A stretch of 64,000 nucleotides of DNA from Micropterix aruncella (lineage: Eukaryota; Arthropoda; Insecta; Lepidoptera; Micropterigidae): positions 57,052,079-57,116,078 of the forward strand of contig OX155980.1 in NCBI GenBank assembly GCA_944548615.1, given 5' to 3'. Shown here piece after piece: positions 44,780 to 56,801 of this stretch; the first letter of the stretch is position 1; the number at the start of each line of letters is the position of its first letter. The position numbers and the translations under genes are program-made. The notes beneath the pieces are model-generated. The model worked only from the letters and a program-made list of their open reading frames with translations. It ran no database searches and was not told the DNA's origin.

Positions 44780-45640
44780 GATTTTTTATTTTTCTTTTAT
44801 TTTAACTTCATCTCATACATTGTTCACCTTGATCGATCAGTAGAAAATTTACATCTCATCATTGCGTGACATCACAAAAATAACAATGTTCAATCACATT
44901 TTCAATCGCTACGTTACATTATTTAAAATATTAAATTTAAAATTATCGCAGAGTTCGGAAGACCACGACGGGGCCGCGAAACCACCGCGGGGTTTCTTCC
45001 GCCCTACTACGGCATCACACGACACACAAGTCCTCTGCGGTACTACTAGAAGGCGATGGAAAGGCCTCAAGATTCTCGCAAAGCACTTCACCAAACCGGT
45101 CCTAGTTAATGTCGCCGGTTCGGTATAGCCACTCGGATTGTGGCGTGGGGCGAACGCGACGGCCGATGCCAAATGTCACCAGTCTGCGGTCCGAAGAAGA
45201 AAGGTGCTCGTTAACTTTCCAATTGTTCATCCAACGGGCGAATCCCGGGAGCACAGAGTGAAATCCACAAAACTCCTCTTCGAGACTGTTTAAAAGTGGC
45301 ATTCATTAATTTATTTCTTTATTAATTTTAATTACATATTTGAAGGTGTTCAAAAATATATAATCACATATATAGCCGCGAAATCTATCTGTACCTTCTT
45401 TTCGTCGGAAATAGTTTATTTATAAAGGTAACTGCTTTTTGAAATAATAAAAAATTTGCTGTTGCTATTTATACCTATAATAATTACTGTTTTTTTATCC
45501 TTCTCGATATACATTTTATCCTCGTACTGATGAGAATAACAATGTTATAATTGTTTTAAGCATTATCCATTTTTATTTCTTTACTCAGAATCATAAAGTA
45601 TCTGCTATCCTGATAGTGGAAGCGGTTCGTCTCAAATTTT
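44780..45640. other. no gene recognised; GC-rich patch
   Basis: 44,950-45,270 is richer in G+C (gaccacgacggggccgcgaa, accgcggggtttcttccgcc) with overlapping ORFs on both strands, none recognisable. It may be an old inserted sequence. Confidence 0.3.
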
Positions 45641-45644
45641 GAAA

Positions 45645-45925
45645 GAATACTGTAATTTGTGATAAAAGCAAATCCTTTTGCACACGTGTATTCATTAGAC
45701 CAAAATAGTCGATTTGACCTGCCGCTGTTAAGGCCAAAAAGGCCCGAAAAGGCTCATGGGTCATTAAAATCAGCATGAGAAAAATCATTTTGGTTTATTA
45801 GCGACCATCTTGAAAAACGGCCGCTATTTTGAGTCCTATATGTCGGAACGGCGGGTCAAATCGACTATTTTAATGTTATAAATACGTGTGCAAAAGGATT
45901 TGCTTTTATCACAATTTGCAGTTTT
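45645..45925. mobile_element. ~280-bp MITE with ~70-bp inverted repeats
   Basis: The left arm (gtaatttgtgataaaagcaa, atccttttgcacacgtgta, aatagtcgatttgacc) is repeated inverted on the right (ggtcaaatcgactatttt, aatacgtgtgcaaaaggat, ttgcttttatcacaatttgc). The ~125-bp centre includes ggccaaaaaggcccgaaaa. It is non-coding. Confidence 0.85.
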
Positions 45926-46149
45926 TGTTATTTGCAATTTGCTATGAGCAATAAAATGATAAAATACGGGTTACTTCGCTTTGGCGGGCGACCGTTTGTT
46001 CAGCGTTATCAATGTATGCGATTTACTCATACATAAGTGCGTGGCCGCTGCCGGCAAGCGTAAATTACCTACATTTGTGTAACGGCATAGGCTCAGGAAC
46101 TTCTTAAACATGCTAGTGATTTTGATTGTCGAATGTGATCGCTGAGTTT

Positions 46150-46500
46150 ATATAGCAGATTTTATAAAAGAGTGATTGATTATAAAAACCCATTATTAAA
46201 CCAATGATAACAATAACAACATTCAATTATTACTACTATCTATCGCATTTCTAAAATAGGCTGATTACATAACAGAAATAATACGGAGAGATTAAAATGC
46301 CGTCTATTAGTCTACTTGAACTTTCAAGCGCGTAATTATAACGTATTGAAACCTGTATACCTAATAAAAATTTACATTTTTATGTAAATAATATAAAAAT
46401 AATGACTTTAAAATTCGTTTGGTATTATCATATAATTTTATTTTGAGATAGGATACTGTAAGGGCGTGTTTAGAACGCCATCTATTGGTCTACTGCACAT
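46150..46500 (+). repeat. family R internal segment
   Basis: Matches the interior of the 8,230-8,872 element: ttataaaagagtgattgatt, ataatacggagagattaaaa, tagtctacttgaactttc, gggcgtgtttagaacgccat. The terminal inverted repeats are not present. Confidence 0.6.
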
Positions 46501-46509
46501 ACGAGAAGA

Positions 46510-48285
46510 CAACCTAATCAGCACCTGAAGGATACTATGGTCTAATAAAAAAACTAGATATCAGGCAATTGTATCGTTTAGAAGCTGCATTAAATTTCAA
46601 TCGAGACATTGTCCCCCGTTAAGAAGAATGCCGATCGGCGCAGATACCACAATATATAGGGCCCAGAAGATCTACGTCATTTGGACAACATCACTATCGC
46701 TACCCTGCTCCGAGATTAATAAATATTTTTGGAAAACACTTCAATTTCAGGACTGACACAGTTGGCTCTTTAAAATGCATCATTCGATGGTTAATTAGTA
46801 AAAAAAGGAACGGTAACCGAATGTATCCTCTTGACATTTCAAAAATAGCACCACATTTATACACACGTAATTTACACGCCCTCACATCTCTGATGACATA
46901 CGTAGATACTCGTATGTACACAAGAGTGAATTCAGACTATTATTTTATTGTGTAATATTTTGTATTTAGAATTATTTTATAATTATTTTTGACTGCCTAA
47001 TGATTTTTATTTATTTAATGATTACTGCTTATTGAGCATTACAAATAGATTATTTTTGATTATTACTATTTAATTATTATTTTATTTGTTTTCTATTATC
47101 ATTTATTTTTGTTTTTTATATGATTATTTTGTTTGAAACCAATAAGAACAGAAAACACCTTTGTCATTTAGATTTACATTTTATATTGCTATAAAATTAG
47201 TGTCTTCAATAAAACAGGCGCTGCCTAGTTAGGAGTGACATAGAATCATTGTGTTTAAAGAATTTTATATATTTTCTTGAATAAATGATTTAAAAAAATG
47301 CTATGGTAAGGTTCAGGACGTAGTTTTGTCCACATGCGAATATGCGACATTTTTTTACGTCACGATAACATAAATGTAACGTAAAAAAATGTAACATGAT
47401 ATTATAAAGCATATAACTCACTAATGAACAATATTTTAATTAAACACTAAGTTTACTATTCTTATAAAACAGGTAAAATGTTAAGTAAGTGTTACGTAAA
47501 TGTTACGTAAATGCGCAATAAATCAACGATAACTCATTAATCTGTAATATTTCCTTTAAAAAAGGTACTTTGCTAATGCGCTTGATGAAATCTTATATGT
47601 TCATCTGAATTCAGAATCAGAAATATAAAAAAATACCTTTAAATCAATGAAAAACCGGTGCCGAAAAAGTTACCAAATCACCCTGCACACAGATAAATGG
47701 CTACTGATGCAACAAATTGGAGGCTATGGTTTAATGCTGACATGACAGTCGACGGCAGTGATGCTATGGAAAGAATATGAATTGCTACCAACTGTTTTGA
47801 TTTACATTGAGCGGAGAAACTGGTAACGTGAAATGTGTGACGAAAAACTTCAAAATTCGTACAAAGAAGGAAAACATTTAAAATTGCCTTGTTAACATAT
47901 GAATGGACTAATGAACAGTACTGAAAAAAGCTAATGCCAGCCATAAACTTTAGTGGAATTTCACAGTGACAAAATTTCAGGTGAAAAAGACACCATTTTA
48001 AACAAAATGCACTACTGAGATGAAAATTTTTATTTCTAGTAGGGTTTTCTTTAAATAATTGTTTAAAGTATTGCTCTAGTAAGTAACATATCATTACACA
48101 GGATGACACTGATATTAACCCTATTAAATGTCACACAGATCGAAAATAAGTTAAAAGGCAAGAAACAGAGAAAAAAAGTGGCAAAAACTACGACCTGACA
48201 AGTAAATGTTACGATTTTTTGAAGAGTTTCGTTTCGGTTCGAGTATTAGCGTTTCGTATGAAGAAGTAAGTACTCTTTAAATAGC
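46510..48285. other. no gene recognised
   Basis: A/T-rich DNA with chance ORFs (for example 47,678-48,109 minus, without recognisable motifs). atgttacgtaaatgttacgt-type repeats occur near 47,490-47,510. Confidence 0.3.
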
Positions 48286-48289
48286 AACC

Positions 48290-48547
48290 ATGGCCTTGGC
48301 GAATAGTGTATCGTCACGCAAAAACGACGTCACCGCTTTCTGTCTATTATATGTATTTGAAGCGGAAAAACTGTGCGAGCGGGCCGGACCTAGGACAACT
48401 CGCGCATACTTATACGAGTACCTACAACAGATGTTTAATATCGCGATAGCTCAAGATAATACGAAATGTTTGATAACGGTAAAAAATATAACACAACGTT
48501 TATATCTGCTGGATTTTTATCACAATCGGCGACCACACAAGAGATAA
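48290..48547 (+). CDS. hypothetical 85-residue ORF
   Basis: Starts in a good insect context (caaccatgg) and encodes MALANSVSSRKNDVTAFCLL then YVFEAEKLCERAGPRTTRAY and LYEYLQQMFNIAIAQDN. The first two thirds have a more even codon and amino-acid makeup than chance ORFs here, and a donor-like g|gtaaaaaat follows at about 48,479. It could be a first coding exon or a transposase fragment. No family is recognised and no promoter is evident. Confidence 0.3.
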   Translation: MALANSVSSRKNDVTAFCLLYVFEAEKLCERAGPRTTRAYLYEYLQQMFNIAIAQDNTKCLITVKNITQRLYLLDFYHNRRPHKR

Positions 48548-48559
48548 TATAGAAAGCGT

Positions 48560-50060
48560 ATCAATGTTAACATACCTATATGGAATATACTTTATAAAAT
48601 TATATTCTCTTATTAGCCCAGTCAAAGTAGAGAAAAAAAGCCCGTGCCTTGAACTGATTTCGACAAGGCTGGAAATTATTTTATTTTACTTTAGGCTTCC
48701 CAAATAATAGTAATGTAAGTCTGCGACAGATTCTGAGTGGCGCGTTAGACGCTATGGCCAAAAAACAAAAACAAAAAAGGCTTATTTTTCGGTTTTTTGC
48801 TTATAAATTCTGGACGGTATTTCCTATCTAAAAATTCGATAAACGAAAATTGTAGTGCATAAAATTCCGCATCTAATAACGTCTTCCAAAACTGTTTGTT
48901 CCAGTGGTATGGCCATAATCGTCAGTTAACAATAGGCAAATTTTACCGTTGTCTTTAGTGTTTTTTCATTTGGAATAGCTATTTTTGTCACAAGGAAACG
49001 AGCGTAAAATACTTTAGAGTCAAGATGGAAAAAAACCTATTTTTGACTGCCGATTATGACCATACGGCAGAACCTAAATTAACGTCTAGTAGTTCATTCG
49101 ATGCATAATTTTATGCTCTACAGTGTATATTAACAACATTTTTATTATGATACTTCCTATGTTGAGAATTTATAAGTGAAAACCCGAAAAAGTGCCAACA
49201 TTTAACGGGTTTTTGGCTATAGTTTCTAACGCTCCACTCATAAGCCGTTGCAAACTCATATTACCTGCCTACTCATATTACTGTAGCCTACATCTTATCT
49301 TATGCTCAGTAGCCCAATAGATGGCGTTCTAAACACGCTGCCACACTATCCCATCTCAATATAAAATAATATTAACAAACGAATTTGTAAATCATGCTCT
49401 TATTATTTTAATATTATTTATTTACTTATTTAATTAATTTTCGAGAAACATACAGCGCTTCATTAATTATGACTAATTATCTTAATACAGAGTAACGCTG
49501 GTCGATTAATTGTTTCTTACATTATTTTCTTATAAGGTAAATCGAAAATTGCATTGCACTAAATTAAATTAAATTAATATCGAACTATTGCAAGGATAGG
49601 AAAGGAGAGAGATGGGATATATGTAGCATAGGATATAGGTATTGAAATTATAGTATTTGATATTCTCATTTTCGCTCTGTGTGTTTTGAAACAATTTGTA
49701 TGTGTATATTATATACTCACTTCCTAGACGCCTAGTGAGCTGACAGCCTCGTTGAATTTAGGTTGGTTCAAGTGAAAAATTTCGATATCTTCGAATCGAC
49801 TATTATAATTGGTCATACAAGCGGTGCATAACAGAGTTTTGGGCGTAACTAGTGCTCACACGAGGGATTTCGAACGTACCTACGAGGAGAGCGAACTCTT
49901 CGTGGCGGAACCAACAGTGACAGTTTCTTCACAAAATGAGGGCTCGATCAATTTCGTTATGTATTATTTTATGCAATAATGTCATATCAGCCGCTGTGCG
50001 GCGGTCTTCCAGTGAACACATACTAAAATAGTTCAGCCTGCTCTCGTAAGTTCGAAGTCC
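48560..50060. other. no gene; small family R piece
   Basis: 49,312-49,400 reads agcccaatagatggcgttct, then aaacacgctgccacac, matching the inner part of family R in reverse. The remainder is A/T-rich without assignable features. Confidence 0.35.
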
Positions 50061-50068
50061 CAAGTGCT

Positions 50069-50650
50069 CTATCTAATAAAACGTCTTTGGACGCCCTTCG
50101 CCCTATTTATATACACACCATATTGCGGATTCCAAATCTGCGATGCGAGCTCTAAGATGCTACGGACATAGGAAAAGTAAAGCGTTTTAAAGATGTTAAT
50201 GTTCGAGAATGGTTTACATATTCCATTAACAAAACCCAGAGTCCTCAATGCCTTGCTAACAATACTGTTGATGTGTTGGACGAACGTCAGCTTCTGATCC
50301 AGTTGTACTTCAATATCTCGAATGCTCTGAACTTCGGGGATATATTCGCCATTTACTCGGTATTTAAAATTGATGCTTTCTCTTTTGCGACTGAATGTAA
50401 TGCTATTACGTTTGGTAGCATTTAAAGTGAGCTTATTTTTCACGCAATAATCAAAGAGTCGGTAAATATCTGTCTAAATATGGAGACAATCGAGATTTGA
50501 GATCATCCGCAAATAATATATAATGTCCTCTGGTGAAGCATAAACCAATGTCAAATATATAAGCGTTAAATAGCAAAGGACCCAAGTGAGAGCCCTGCGG
50601 AACTCCAGAAGCGACTGTCGCGAAGGTGCAGGTGCCGGTTTGTGATATAA
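50069..50650 (-). pseudogene. Jockey/CR1-like LINE reverse transcriptase remnant
   Basis: The minus strand encodes ATVASGVPQGSHLGPLLFNA (motif B) and, downstream, ILFADDLK with the catalytic FADD intact. A stop soon after (YLPTL*) breaks the frame. It resumes as KNKLTLNATKRNSITFSRKR, then IPEVQSIRDIEVQLDQKLTF, then HINSIVSKALRTLGFV and LELASQIWNPQYGVYINR, ending VQRRFIR. This order is typical of the palm-to-thumb part of Jockey/CR1-type elements. The upstream end (about 50,568-50,650) lies inside the 1,042-bp tandem duplication, so the motif B start also occurs at 51,610-51,690. Confidence 0.85.
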
Positions 50651-51609
50651 GTGGAAATCTACCTAAAAGTCAATAAGAGTGAAATAAAGTCGTCAATTTT
50701 AGATTTGGTATACCGGTTTCAATGGGCAATAAATACGCGCTTTAGGGTTCAAATAGACTAATAGATGGCATTGTAATCTCTCAGTATTATTTCTGTTATC
50801 TAATCAGCATGTATTAAAATTTGATAGATAGTATTAATATTGAATGTTATAATTGCTATAAATGGTTACCTAATAAAAAGAAGAGGAAGTCCACCTAATA
50901 TATTAAATAATATAAAATACCTATAATACCTATAATATTAAATATACAGGGTGCCAGAGACAGGCACGTATCCAGACTTCAGTTTCGGGGGGGGGGGGGG
51001 GGGGAACATTCATTGAGTTCGGGGGGGGGGGGGGACATTCATTGAAACAACGCGCGCGGCACTCACTAAACTTGAATTTGAATTAGAGAAAAATGCGATT
51101 AACTAACAACGATCAAAGGAGAAATACAAAAACGTCGACTACGATGGTTCGGCCATGTTTGCCGATTGAACGATAATCGCTTGCCACGTAAACTTCTTTG
51201 GCGAGACCGTCCGACAGAATGGAGAATTCAGCGTTCGGCATCGAAGAAAATCTAGCTAAAGAATATCAAAGACTACTTAAAGAATCAACGATTATCGCCA
51301 AGACGTCGCCAAAAATCGTTAAGAATGGAAGCGAATCTTGAATGGAGTACGAGATCCAACGACACCGACAGCAGCGTATTGGCTGCGAGGGCGACCCCCT
51401 CCTCCCCAATCGCCGGCAACAGAATAAATAATAATAATAATAATAGCAAAACGTAAGGATGGCGGCCCTAAACGAACAGCAACTTCCCGCGAAATGGTTC
51501 GGAAGGTGAAGGGCCTAATTATGCGAAACTCTTGGCAAAGCGCAAGAAAATTGACTAAAGATCTGAAAGTGTCGGACTGGATCGTTCGTCAAATATTGAA
51601 AAATTAACT
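50568..51609 (+). repeat. tandem duplication, unit 1
   Basis: A ~1,042-bp unit. From tagcaaaggacccaagtgag (50,571) to gaaaaattaact (51,609) it is repeated at once by 51,610-52,641. It holds the end of the LINE RT (minus), a reverse piece of family R (50,690-50,875), poly-G tracts near 50,985 and 51,020, a LINE C-terminal remnant (51,110-51,260) and the N-terminal part of a transposase (51,455-51,605). Confidence 0.95.
51118..51260 (+). pseudogene. LINE C-terminal remnant (also at 52,155-52,297)
   Basis: Encodes GEIQKRRLRWFGHVCRLNDN then RLPRKLLWRDRPTEW, ending in a stop at KKI*. The RRLRWFGHV.R....RLP.K block is the usual C-terminus of many LINE ORF2 proteins (compare RWCGHVVRMKDDRLPK at 33,590). 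A 3' (taa)n tail follows (51,425-51,445), as at a LINE 3' end. The duplicate at 52,155-52,297 has the same sequence. Confidence 0.7.
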
Positions 51610-52641
51610 AAATAGCAAAGGACCCAAGTGAGAGCCCTGCGGAACTCCAGAAGCGACTGTCGCGAAGGTGCAGGTGCCGGTTTGTGATATAAGTGGAAAT
51701 CTACCTAAAAGTCAATAAGAGTGAAATAAAGTCGTCAATTTTAGATTTGGTATACCGGTTTCAATAGGCAATAAATACGCGCTTTAGGGTTCAAATAGAC
51801 TAATAGATGGCATTGTAATCTCTCAGTATTATTTCTGTTATGTAATCAGCATGTATTAAAATTTGATAGATAGCATTAATATTGAATGTTATAATTGCTA
51901 TAAATGGTTACTTTATAAAAAGAAGAGGAAGTCCACCTAATATATTAAATAATATAAAATACCTATAATACCTATAATATTAAATATACAGGGTGCCAGA
52001 GACAGGCACGTATCCAGACTTCAGTTTCGGGGGGGGGGGGGAAACATTCATTGAGTTCGGGGGGGGGGAAATTCATTGAAACAACGCGCGCGGCACTCAC
52101 TAAACTTGAATTTGAATTAGAGAAAAATGCGATTAACTAACAACGATCAAAGGAGAAATACAAAAACGTCGACTACGATGGTTCGGCCATGTTTGCCGAT
52201 TGAACGATAATCGCTTGCCACGTAAACTTCTTTGGCGAGACCGTCCGACAGAATGGAGAATTCAGCGTTCGGCATCGAAGAAAATCTAGCTAAAGAATAT
52301 CAAAGACTACTTAAAGAATCAACGATTATCGCCAAGACGTCGCCAAAAATCGTTAAGAATGGAAGCGAATCTTGAATGGAGTACGAGATCCAACGACACC
52401 GACAGCAGCGTATTGGCTGCGAGGGCGACCCCCTCCTCCCCAATCGCCGGCAACAGAATAAATAATAATAATAATAATAGCAAAACGTAAGGATGGCGGC
52501 CCTAAACGAACAGCAACTTCCCGCGAAATGGTTCGGAAGGTGAAGGGCCTAATTATGCGAAACTCTTGGCAAAGCGCAAGAAAATTGACTAAAGATCTGA
52601 AAGTGTCGGACTGGAGCGTTCGTCAAATATTGAAAAATTAA
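51610..52641 (+). repeat. tandem duplication, unit 2
   Basis: Nearly identical to unit 1. Differences seen: aatagg for aatggg, tctgttatg for tctgttatc, tagcatt for tagtatt, actttat for acctaat, ggagcg for ggatcg, and shorter poly-G runs. Unit 2 continues into the rest of the transposase, so unit 2 keeps the original right junction and unit 1 keeps the original left junction (LINE). Confidence 0.95.
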
Positions 52642-52980
52642 CTCCGCCTCAGGCCCTATACGATACACAGAGTGCAAGATTGAACTACAGTGTAGAAAAA
52701 AGCACGATTGAATAGTGCCCAGGCCTTGAAACACTTGCACGCGAGTGAGCCTGTGGTAAACTCGTCTTCTCGGATGGATTTTTTTTACCATTCAGCAGTA
52801 TGTAAGCTAACAAAATGATGGTGTTTGGTTAGAGAGGAAGTCAAGCGATAACCCCGATCAAATAATAGCAGTTAGAAGCAAGAACCGACTTCTGTCATGG
52901 TTTGGGGCACAGAGACTGCTGAAGGTCGGTCTACACTCGTTTTTATTGACCAGGGTGTCAAGGTTAAAAATACCATGTAT
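52500..52980 (+). pseudogene. IS630/mariner-type transposase remnant
   Basis: Starts with a DNA-binding part, DGGPKRTATSREMVRKVKGL then SWQSARKLTKDLKVSDWSVR (helix-turn-helix of the Tc1/mariner kind). Then, across several frameshifts and stops, come LRPYTIHRVQD, a broken FSD(E)K...V catalytic segment (SSRMDFFYHSAV), and NPTSVMVWGTETAEGRSTL-like PTSVMVWG and STLVFIDQGVKVKN. The last block matches the T/S-VMVWAGI..DGRSPLVFID.GVK region between the first and second catalytic Asp. The N-terminal part alone is also present in duplication unit 1 (51,458-51,605). Confidence 0.75.
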
Positions 52981-52984
52981 GTGT

Positions 52985-54185
52985 AAAATGTCTTTAAATT
53001 TGATAGCGTGGCTTAAACATCAAAATTCTACTCATTAATCCATGTTGTATTAGAATTATACACATTTGATGTTTTGTATATCTGGATGATTTTGTGAAAT
53101 AAACTAGTAATTAAATCTTTGTTTGTGATATTTTCTATAAATGTTTTCGCTGTATACCTTGTATATGTATAAATAATAAAACAACTATTTTGTTTAAATA
53201 AAACGAAGTAAATCAGGTATTTTACTAAGAAATGTTAGGAAATATTTGTGTTACACAACCGCCAACCGCAGTTCGTTTCTCGGTTGACCTCGGGCGGCTC
53301 GGCGTAAATATTTGATTAAAATGTATGGCGGAATTTAAATGTCACCTATTAGTGTAGCTTGTTTATGAGATATTCCAACCAAAACTGTAATTTCGTTATA
53401 CTGACCGGCGAAAATTCTTTATGATTTCGGCCCAACAAGCCATCTGTATACCAAATTTGAAGGGTCTAAATCCGATTCCAACCACAACTCTTCCCATCCT
53501 TTACAACTCTTACCATCGCCAACTGCATGCCGAATTTCAGCTCAATCGGATGAAGCGCTATCGTGGAGGAACACATACAGACAGACTTCAATCTGGAAAT
53601 GGATATTTCCGTCTTCTTTAAAAAAAATGCGTGTTTACAATACTTTCCCTCCTGGTCGGTTGGTGGGCAAAGAAAGTAAAAATATCCATGATGTACAAAA
53701 TCGTCGTTGAAGGTCTGCTGAAGCACCTCAAACGATGATGACTGTGGGACAATGACCACATCAAAGGCGTAAATAAACTATCGCGCTCTGGTATGAAAGA
53801 GCACACCGTGCGCCGCCCGCGCGTAGGCAGGCTGAAAGGTTGGTCACCCGAATGCGGTTATTTAAGCGGGTTGATACTGACCTAGACCAAGCAGTCACGC
53901 ATTGTGCGTTTATGTAGGTGTTCGCATCTATAAATTCAATGACCTCACCTACCGGCCATAGATAAACAACCAAATTATGAATAACAACACCGGCTTGGTA
54001 ATAACCTCAAACTAAAATGTTGCCAACGCTAGCATACCTACTTCAGTTCTGACGCCATAACCAACATGGCGGCATCTAATAAAAAGTTAGTTTGAAAAAA
54101 TGCAATATAACCATTTTCTCACAAGTCAAATAATAATTAAAAGTTTAGAGGCCGTATTGATTAATTAAAAAAAAAAAAAAACCAC
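52985..54185. other. no gene; dispersed-repeat-like patch
   Basis: 53,440-53,650 (caaatttgaagggtctaaat, cgaatttcagctcaatcgga, acacatacagacagacttca, tatttccgtcttctt, acaatactttccct) is partly repeated at 41,860-41,970 (acagacagagatcggtctgg, tatttccgtcttcat, acaatactttcctt). It is probably an old dispersed element. The rest shows nothing. Confidence 0.4.
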
Positions 54186-54189
54186 TCGC

Positions 54190-54430
54190 TATGGGCCTGG
54201 TGGCATAGTGGATAGGTCGCTTGGTCTTACATAAGGTCCCGGGTTTATTTTCCGGCTGGGTCACCATTAACCGTTGGGATAACATTAACGGACTTGCATT
54301 TCAATTATGTCTATCGAATGCAATAACAAGACACACACTTACACACATGTTACACGCACAAATACATATATACACTTCATATTAGGGTTTGTTGTAAGAG
54401 ATTGTCGTTTGATAATAAATCCGCCCGTTG
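54190..54430 (+). mobile_element. tRNA-derived SINE, copy 1
   Basis: The head has a box A-like tggcatagtggatagg (54,201-54,216) and a box B-like ggtcccgggtttattttcc (54,235-54,253), then ggctgggtcacc. The body (taacattaacggacttgcat, cgaatgcaataacaagacac, ttcatattagggtttgttgt) matches 58,375-58,560 on the other strand. Box B has decayed (tta for cga), so it is unlikely to be transcribed by RNA polymerase III. Confidence 0.8.
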
Positions 54431-54439
54431 TGATTTCAC

Positions 54440-56795
54440 ATTTCACACACATTTCACATTTAAAAGTAGAAACAAACAAACAAACTTTTAAAGAAAAATA
54501 CTTTTATATAGCCCAGCGATAGGAAATCACGCAAAATATATTTAAAAGATGGATTTAGTTTTTTACATAATAATGTTTTTGGATATTAGGGGAATTATAA
54601 TTACTGGAGATTATTCTACACAAGAAATTGAGTTGAAAATCATCTACAACTTTTTTTTGGTTTATGGTTACCGAGAAAAATACTGAAAATCCGAAAGTTG
54701 AACATAAACAATGCTTTTCTTCAACAAATAAAGTCTAAACTAAAGAAATATAAATTATAATATCTGGGTTATAGATTATAATTAATTACCTACCAATTGA
54801 CAACAGAAAAAATCATTCTACATTTTTGTCTTCAGCTTCATTTATTCATTTTTGACATCAGGAATAACTTCAATTTTCAGAAGCACGGTGTATATACATA
54901 AAGGTGTATGTACATATCGATTTCAAATTGGATACGGATCGGTGCAGCGGCGGCGTCAAGTCACGCTGTTCCAACACCGGTGTGGAAGACAAGAGAAAAT
55001 CATGCTTTCCTTGTTACAACATGTCTGCGAATTCGAAATGAAGAAATATTGCTTCAATGTGCTAGCAATCCCTCAATGTGGATTCTTATTTAGGAACCTT
55101 CAATGCGGTCTTCTTTTCGGCGTATCCGAGAGGCCGACAACCTTTTTTAATAGGTGCCTGTAGAAGTATATTGGGCATTTTAGTGTTATTTTTTGGCGGG
55201 GGATATGCGGCAGTGGTGCACAGTGTTCTGTTTCATAAATGAATGAATTAATGAACAAACCTGAGCCGACCTATCTTTTGCTGCCACGCGGATATTGAGC
55301 TAGAAGGACGGACAATGGGCAAAAATGTATGGGCGCTGGGCCCACCTCTCCAATAACAATAACCTATTTACAATTGGAAAGATCTATTGATCTAGAATAT
55401 TTATGAGTACGACAACTTACCTCAATTATAAGCCGTTTCGGAGTTTTGAAGCTCAAAATCTCCTTAAATATGGCTAATTACACGAAAACCCCAATGACAA
55501 TTATTTATATTAAATATATTTGCAAGGAAGATCCATAAAGTATAGTATATTATCAATAAACATAGTAACTGAGCACACCATGTTGGACAGCTGACCTTAG
55601 CATATTACAAACGTCAGTAAACAGAGCGGCAATCAAATCAAATAATCGTATTTATTAAAAAAAAATACATTTAAATTCTATTAATTGCAGATCTGACTTA
55701 CTAGGCCATAGCCCAATGCCCAATTGAAATTTTATTATATTTGACGGTTAAATGCGTGGAGATAGAAAGGTTGTTTCATGTTTCGTTAACGTAAAATTTC
55801 TCAATGGATGATCTTGTATTGAATAAATATGTAGTTGGTGCTTTTGCATATTATGGTAATGGATATAAAAGTAAATCAGCACGTAATGAATATACCATTG
55901 TATCAAATAAGTTGGTATCAAAACCACTATAGACTTGTTTAGGATGATATTTAATTGGTTATCATTTGATATTATAATTATATTGGCGATAGTCACATCG
56001 ACAATGATCAAAATTACCTATTTTGTACTTACTTATTTAAAATATGAAATATTTGGTGCAATTATAAGTTAGAGGAATAGTTTAATGGAGCATGAAACAT
56101 GGCCGAATATTATTCGGCTATTTATTATATATTTCTGTTACAAAAAGATAATAAGTAATTTCGTACCCACTTGAGAAGTTTGTTGTAACACTTTGCCACT
56201 TATACCAGACGAAAGCTTATAACCAGTACAAAAGCTTATAATTTACCACATATACAAGTGAAACATCGGATTCTACTAGATATAGCAGTTAAGCTGAAAT
56301 AGGTACGTGGCTGAAAAAGTTACAGCGTGTTGAAATTCCAAGATATTTTATTCAATAATTACACATTTAGTAAAATACCCTTATATTTGGATGTATTTAA
56401 ACAATGAAGTTGTTTATATTGTATTATTCATATACAAATATAATTGATAAAAAATAGTATTAATAGTATCAATATTAATAGTAAATCTGCTAGTGATAAA
56501 CCGAGTGCTTTTGCCTTATTCCGAAAGCTAAAGCGGTAAATAGGTTTATGGATGTAAGAGAAACAGCCAATAAATAAGATAGAGATAGATGATCAGTCTG
56601 CGGGTGCTAGGTAAGATTTTGCGCCTGGACCGACGGTAATATTTTGTTTTACGTTGGGGTTGTCTAAACAAGTTTTTGGATGAAAGAGACATAGTAAATA
56701 AGCAAGACAGAGATAGATACTCAGTGACCGGTAATATTTTGCACATGTGTCGTTGACATTTCTTCGTTTTACATTGGGGTGTTCAGAGTATTTTC
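54440..56795. other. no gene; minor old repeats
   Basis: 54,560-54,700 shares words with 12,990-13,060 (see there). A 103-codon ORF at 54,852-55,163 has no recognisable motif and no clear start. The rest is A/T-rich; 56,570-56,760 partly resembles 17,250-17,345 (gatagagatagatga, aagattttgcgcctgg, ttttgttttacgttggg), another dispersed repeat. Confidence 0.35.
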
Positions 56796-56801
56796 TATTT
56801 T

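Noticed and set aside
47678..48109. 143-codon minus-strand ORF
   Set aside because: Composition is typical of chance A/T-rich frames (Phe/Leu/Ser/Cys-rich), with no domain and no supporting signals.
54852..55163. 103-codon plus-strand ORF
   Set aside because: No clear ATG context, no motif, and it is interrupted by an equally long ORF in another frame.
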